Origin: UBA5972 sp964466385
GTDB taxonomy: Bacteria; Pseudomonadota; Alphaproteobacteria; Rhodobacterales; Rhodobacteraceae
Reading direction: 5' to 3'
NCBI GenBank assembly: GCA_964466385.1
Contig: CAYXNM010000102.1
Location: forward strand, 1-9,823
Length of the DNA stretch: 9,823 nucleotides
The position numbers and the translations under genes were made by a program. The notes below the pieces were generated by a model. It saw nothing but the letters and a program-made list of their open reading frames with translations, was not told the DNA's origin and did not search any database. How positions within the stretch are numbered: the stretch's first letter is position 1; every line of letters starts with the position of its first letter. Of this stretch, positions 6,852-9,823 are shown piece after piece.

Positions 6852-6956
6852 TTTCATCGCGTTCTGCCCTAGAGATAGGCAAATATCGGTAAAAATACAG
6901 GCGCGTGCACGAATTATTCCCCATTCCGTCGGCGCGAGGTTCCCGGAATTGGGGGA

Positions 6957-6985
6957 TTGGCATTGCCCAAAACAGGCGCTATCGC
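6957..6985 (+). promoter_or_regulatory. Candidate promoter for truA
   Basis: TTGGCA (6957-6962) and TATCGC (6980-6985) are separated by 17 nt. The -35 box is good and the -10 box weak (TAT conserved only). The predicted start of transcription falls at or beside the truA ATG (6992), which would give a leaderless message. No better pair was seen in the 152 bp between ycjX and truA, and I found no convincing promoter for ycjX there. Confidence 0.3.
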
Positions 6986-6991
6986 GTCGGG

Positions 6992-7759
6992 ATGCCGCGC
7001 TTTGCCATGAAGATCGAGTATGATGGGCGACCGTTTGCCGGATGGCAGCGGCAGAAAAACGCCATGTCCGTTCAACAGACGCTGGAAGAGGCGCTGGCGG
7101 CTCTTGAGCCCTCCTGCCCCTTGACGTTCGCAGCAGGGCGCACGGATTCCGGCGTTCACGCGACCGGGCAGGTTGCTCATTGCGATCTGGCACAGGACTG
7201 GAACTGTTTCAAACTTGCAGGCGCCATCAACCACCACCTGCGCCCGGCGCCGGTATCGGTGCTGAAGGTCGCGCGCGTTGACGACGATTTTCACGCGCGA
7301 TTTTCCGCTGTGCAACGGCGCTATCTCTTCCGGATCATCGCGCGCCCGTCGCCGCTGGCAATCGAGCGCGGCAAAGCGTGGCGGGTCGCGCATTCCCTGA
7401 ATGTCGAGGCCATGCGCCAAGGGGCCCGGCACCTGATCGGTCACCACGATTTCACGACGTTTCGCGCCAGCCAGTGCCAGGCCGACAGCCCCGTGAAAAC
7501 GCTGGACGAGGTTTCGATTTCCGAACACGACCGGTCCGAAGGCCGCGAGGTTCGTCTGAGGTTCCGGGCGCGTTCATTCCTGCACAATCAGGTGCGCTCC
7601 ATGGTCGGTTCGCTTGAACGCGTCGGCGCCGGGGCCTGGGATCCAGACAGGATCGGGACTGCTCTGATGGCCATGGATCGCGCACAATGCGGCCCGGTCT
7701 GCCCTCCTGACGGGCTTTATCTTTCCGGCGTTGGATATCCTGTCGATCTATTCACCTGA
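6992..7759 (+). CDS. truA: tRNA pseudouridine synthase A (positions 38-40)
   Basis: TruA converts uridine to pseudouridine at positions 38, 39 and 40 of the tRNA anticodon arm. The protein has 255 residues (E. coli TruA has 270). It opens with the family N-terminus KIEYDGRPFAGWQRQ (7-21), and the catalytic aspartate is D52 in AGRTDSGVHATGQVAH. It then has FHARFSAVQRRYLFRI (100-115), HHDFTTFRASQCQADSPVKTL (151-171), FRARSFLHNQVRSMVG (191-206) and a C-terminal PPDGLYLSGVGYP. The start at 6992 is chosen because homologues begin MPRFA/MPRYA; the in-frame extension to GTG 6905 does not look conserved. There is no proper Shine-Dalgarno sequence, since a GGG directly abuts the ATG. The stop is TGA at 7757-7759. 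The gene is divergent from ycjX and convergent with the FAD enzyme, 13 bp away. Confidence 0.96.
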   Translation: MPRFAMKIEYDGRPFAGWQRQKNAMSVQQTLEEALAALEPSCPLTFAAGRTDSGVHATGQVAHCDLAQDWNCFKLAGAINHHLRPAPVSVLKVARVDDDFHARFSAVQRRYLFRIIARPSPLAIERGKAWRVAHSLNVEAMRQGARHLIGHHDFTTFRASQCQADSPVKTLDEVSISEHDRSEGREVRLRFRARSFLHNQVRSMVGSLERVGAGAWDPDRIGTALMAMDRAQCGPVCPPDGLYLSGVGYPVDLFT

Positions 7760-7777
7760 TCAAGGCCCGCGATCAGG
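7755..7777. terminator. Possible shared hairpin between convergent truA and FAD oxidase genes
   Basis: CCTGATC (7755-7761) and GATCAGG (7771-7777) form a perfect 7-bp stem with a 9-nt loop. The left arm holds the truA stop codon (TGA, 7757-7759) and the right arm that of the FAD gene (minus strand TGA, 7775-7773). Neither side has a real T-tract, so intrinsic termination is uncertain. The hairpin may merely serve as a 3' end stabiliser. Confidence 0.35.
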
Positions 7778-9209
7778 GCAGGGTCTTTCCGGGGTTCATG
7801 ATATTTTCAGGATCAAGCGTCTGTTTGATCTTTTTCATGATCCTCAACGCACCGGGATCCTTGCGCCGCGCCATCGAGCCGAGTTTCAAGAGGCCAATGC
7901 CGTGTTCGGCGGAAAAACTGCCGCCAAGATCGGCAACGACGTCTTCGACCAGTGAATAAAACCGCGTTTTGGTTTCATCTGACAAAGGTTCCCGGTCGTC
8001 AGGGTCGATCCAGAAGCTGTAGTGAACATTGCCGTCGCCCAGATGGGCAATCGGCACGACCTCGGCCCTGGGCGCAACGGATTTCAGCCGATCGTTCATG
8101 CGCGAAAGGAACGTATCGACCCGGTCCAGCGGCAGGGACACATCCGCGGTGATCGGCACTCCAAGATGGGTCGAAACCTCAAAAGCCATTTCACGCTGGC
8201 GCCAGAATTCCGCGCGCTGCGCGTCTGTCTGGGCGACAATGGCGGTCAGGACACCCCCGGTTTCCAGTTCGGCCTCCAGCGTATCTTCAAGCAGCGCGGT
8301 GATCGGCGCGCGCCCGCTGTCACCCGGTCTTCCCCTTTGCTGATCCGTCGCGGCGATTTCAACCAGGATGCCGGTTTCGGCAGGCTCATCAAATGGCATC
8401 GGGGCGCTTGGGTCAATCATCCTGAGATGCCGGAAATAGTTTTTTGGCATGTATTCAAAGGCTTCAACGGCACCACCGGTCGCAACCTGCAACGCGTTGA
8501 GCAAGTCCAGCGCTGCGGGAATATCGGCGGCCGACACCATCGCCGTTGCATATCCGGCGGGTTTGGGAAACAGCTTGAGAACCGCCCCTGTGATGATGCC
8601 CAGTGTGCCTTCCGACCCGATGAAAAGGTCCTTGAGACAATATCCCGTGTTGTCCTTGCGAAGCTCTGACATGAGGTCAAGGATTTCACCTTCGGCGGTG
8701 ACGACCTCCAAACCCAGACAAAGCGCACGGGTATTGCCGTATCTCACGACGTTGGAGCCCCCCGCATTCGTCGCCAGATTGCCACCGACAAGACAAGAGC
8801 CGCGCGCACCGAACATCAAGGGGAATATCAAGCCCCGTTCCTCGGCCGCCAGGTGGAGATCGGCCAGAACGACACCGGCCTGGACAATGGCAAGTTGGCT
8901 TTGGACGTTGATTTCCCGGATCTGGTTCATGCGATCAAGCGACAGGATGATCTTATCCCCCGCGGTTCCGGCAAACCCGCCACCGGCCAGTCCTGTATTC
9001 CCGCCAAGCGGAACGACCGGCACCCGCGCGGCGTGGGCGATTTTCAAGACATCCGCGACTTCGCGCGTATCGGCCGGGCGCACCACGGCCAGCGAGCGGC
9101 TTTTGTAAGCGCCCGTAATATCATGGTCGTATTTTTCGCGCGGGTCCGGGCCGGACAGGCAGTATTTTGCGCCGACAACGGCGGACACGCGCTCCAGGAC
9201 ATTCTTCAT
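7773..9209 (-). CDS. FAD-linked 2-hydroxyacid dehydrogenase (GlcD / D-2-hydroxyglutarate dehydrogenase type)
   Basis: The 478-residue flavoenzyme is of the vanillyl-alcohol-oxidase/PCMH superfamily and probably oxidises a D-2-hydroxyacid. The N-terminal FAD-binding domain shows VVRPADTREV (42-51), PVVPLGGNTGLAGG (64-77), a glycine-rich GSCLVGGNLATNAGG (137-151) and KDLFIGSEGTLGIITGAVLK (193-212). The C-terminal FAD-oxidase domain shows HLGDGNVHYSF (389-399) and SAEHGIGLLK (433-442), with the histidines, asparagine and glutamate that bind metal and substrate in D-2-hydroxyglutarate dehydrogenases. It ends DPENIMNPGKTL. No signal peptide or membrane segment is seen. Electrons presumably leave through a partner such as ETF or quinone, which is not in the window. 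The ATG at 9209 overlaps the upstream deacetylase stop (ATGA), with GGAAAG just before it. The substrate (lactate, glycolate, 2-hydroxyglutarate or other) cannot be told from sequence. Confidence 0.9.
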   Translation of the reverse strand: MKNVLERVSAVVGAKYCLSGPDPREKYDHDITGAYKSRSLAVVRPADTREVADVLKIAHAARVPVVPLGGNTGLAGGGFAGTAGDKIILSLDRMNQIREINVQSQLAIVQAGVVLADLHLAAEERGLIFPLMFGARGSCLVGGNLATNAGGSNVVRYGNTRALCLGLEVVTAEGEILDLMSELRKDNTGYCLKDLFIGSEGTLGIITGAVLKLFPKPAGYATAMVSAADIPAALDLLNALQVATGGAVEAFEYMPKNYFRHLRMIDPSAPMPFDEPAETGILVEIAATDQQRGRPGDSGRAPITALLEDTLEAELETGGVLTAIVAQTDAQRAEFWRQREMAFEVSTHLGVPITADVSLPLDRVDTFLSRMNDRLKSVAPRAEVVPIAHLGDGNVHYSFWIDPDDREPLSDETKTRFYSLVEDVVADLGGSFSAEHGIGLLKLGSMARRKDPGALRIMKKIKQTLDPENIMNPGKTLP

Positions 9210-9823
9210 GGTCTTTCCGTCCCGACCAGTTTGGGCAACAACCCCGTCAGCATGTCAAGACACGCCTGCAATTGCGCGACTTCGACAAACTCGTCGGGTT
9301 TGTGGGCCTGCGCGATTTCACCGGGCCCGCAAACGACCGTGGAAATGCCGAGGCCCTGAAACAGGCCCGCTTCGGTTCCGAACGGAACCAGACCGATCGA
9401 ATTGCCCCCGGTCAGTTCCTGCGCCAGCGCAACCGCTTCGCTGTCGGTCATGGGTTCCAAACCGTCAACATCGCCGACATATTCAATCGCGATCGACGCC
9501 TCGGGATGGGTTTTCTGCATTTCCGGCACCAGAACATCGTCGGCAAAACTGTTGATCCGCGTGCGCACATATTCCTTGTCCGCGCGGTTTATGGGGCGGA
9601 ATTCCCAGTCGATTTCGCAGGAATTGGGGATGACGTTGCAAGCCACGCCGCCTTTGATCGCCCCGACGCTCACGGTGGTGTGGGGCGGCTCAAACCGGCT
9701 GTCGCGGGGCGCGCGGGGGATCAGTTCCTGCCCGATGGTCATGAGTTCAGAGATATAGCGCGCCGCGTATTCCACCGCATTGACGCCTGCGGAAGGCATG
9801 GAACCGTGCCCCTCCAGACCCGT
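9206..9823 (-). CDS. argE: ArgE-type acetylornithine deacetylase, M20 family, C-terminal part (runs off window)
   Basis: The last 205 codons are present, and the N-terminus lies to the right of the window. The first visible residues, TGLEGHGSMPSAGVNAVEYA, are the start of the M20 dimerisation (lid) domain, including its conserved histidine region. The lid continues through KGGVACNVIPNSCEIDWEFRP (about 58-78 of the fragment). Returning to the catalytic domain, PFGTEAGLFQ (147-156) and CGPGEIAQAHKPDEFV (165-180) match ArgE, with the histidine of AHKPDEF as a zinc ligand. The family hydrolyses N-acetyl-L-ornithine or related N-acyl amino acids. Many alphaproteobacteria make ornithine by ArgJ instead, so a catabolic or different N-acyl substrate is possible here. 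It overlaps the FAD dehydrogenase gene by 4 nt, indicating one operon and coupled translation. The subfamily assignment is good; the exact substrate is uncertain. Confidence 0.87.
   Translation of the reverse strand, partial: TGLEGHGSMPSAGVNAVEYAARYISELMTIGQELIPRAPRDSRFEPPHTTVSVGAIKGGVACNVIPNSCEIDWEFRPINRADKEYVRTRINSFADDVLVPEMQKTHPEASIAIEYVGDVDGLEPMTDSEAVALAQELTGGNSIGLVPFGTEAGLFQGLGISTVVCGPGEIAQAHKPDEFVEVAQLQACLDMLTGLLPKLVGTERP

Overview
The window looks like core chromosome of an alphaproteobacterium, most likely a member of the Rhodobacteraceae (Roseobacter/Rhodobacter group). This rests on high GC content, GC-rich third codon positions, the N-terminus of ribosomal protein S4 (MTKRTSAKYK...), and the character of the IleRS, TruA and YcjX/YcjF proteins. 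I judged this from protein resemblance only; no search was run. I see no transposase, phage gene, CRISPR array, tRNA or rRNA, and no sign of a recently acquired island.

Layout, left to right. (1) 1-485: the first 11 codons of rpsD on the minus strand, its structured leader of about 150 nt, a good sigma70-type promoter, and a compact set of inverted repeats and palindromes that includes the probable ileS terminator. (2) 486-3398, minus: ileS, complete, 970 codons. (3) 3399-4209: about 810 bp without a convincing gene, containing a 143-bp imperfect palindrome with 21-bp perfect outer arms. (4) 4210-4395, plus: a probable 61-residue single-helix membrane protein. (5) 6839-4417, minus: a ycjX-ycjF pair, translationally coupled by a GTGA overlap; YcjX probably starts at TTG. 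(6) 6992-7759, plus: truA, divergent from ycjX, perhaps leaderless. (7) 9823-7773, minus: the 3' part of an ArgE-type M20 deacetylase, overlapping by ATGA a GlcD/D-2-hydroxyglutarate-dehydrogenase-type FAD enzyme. The latter converges on truA across a hairpin that contains both stop codons.

Functionally the window is mostly housekeeping: translation (rpsD, ileS, truA), an envelope-stress-associated P-loop protein with its membrane partner (ycjX, ycjF), and a small two-gene metabolic operon (M20 deacetylase plus FAD-linked 2-hydroxyacid dehydrogenase). I did not find a clearly new multi-gene system. The most interesting signals are non-coding: the structured rpsD leader with a terminator-like hairpin at its predicted 5' end, the nested inverted repeats after ileS, and the 143-bp palindrome upstream of ileS.
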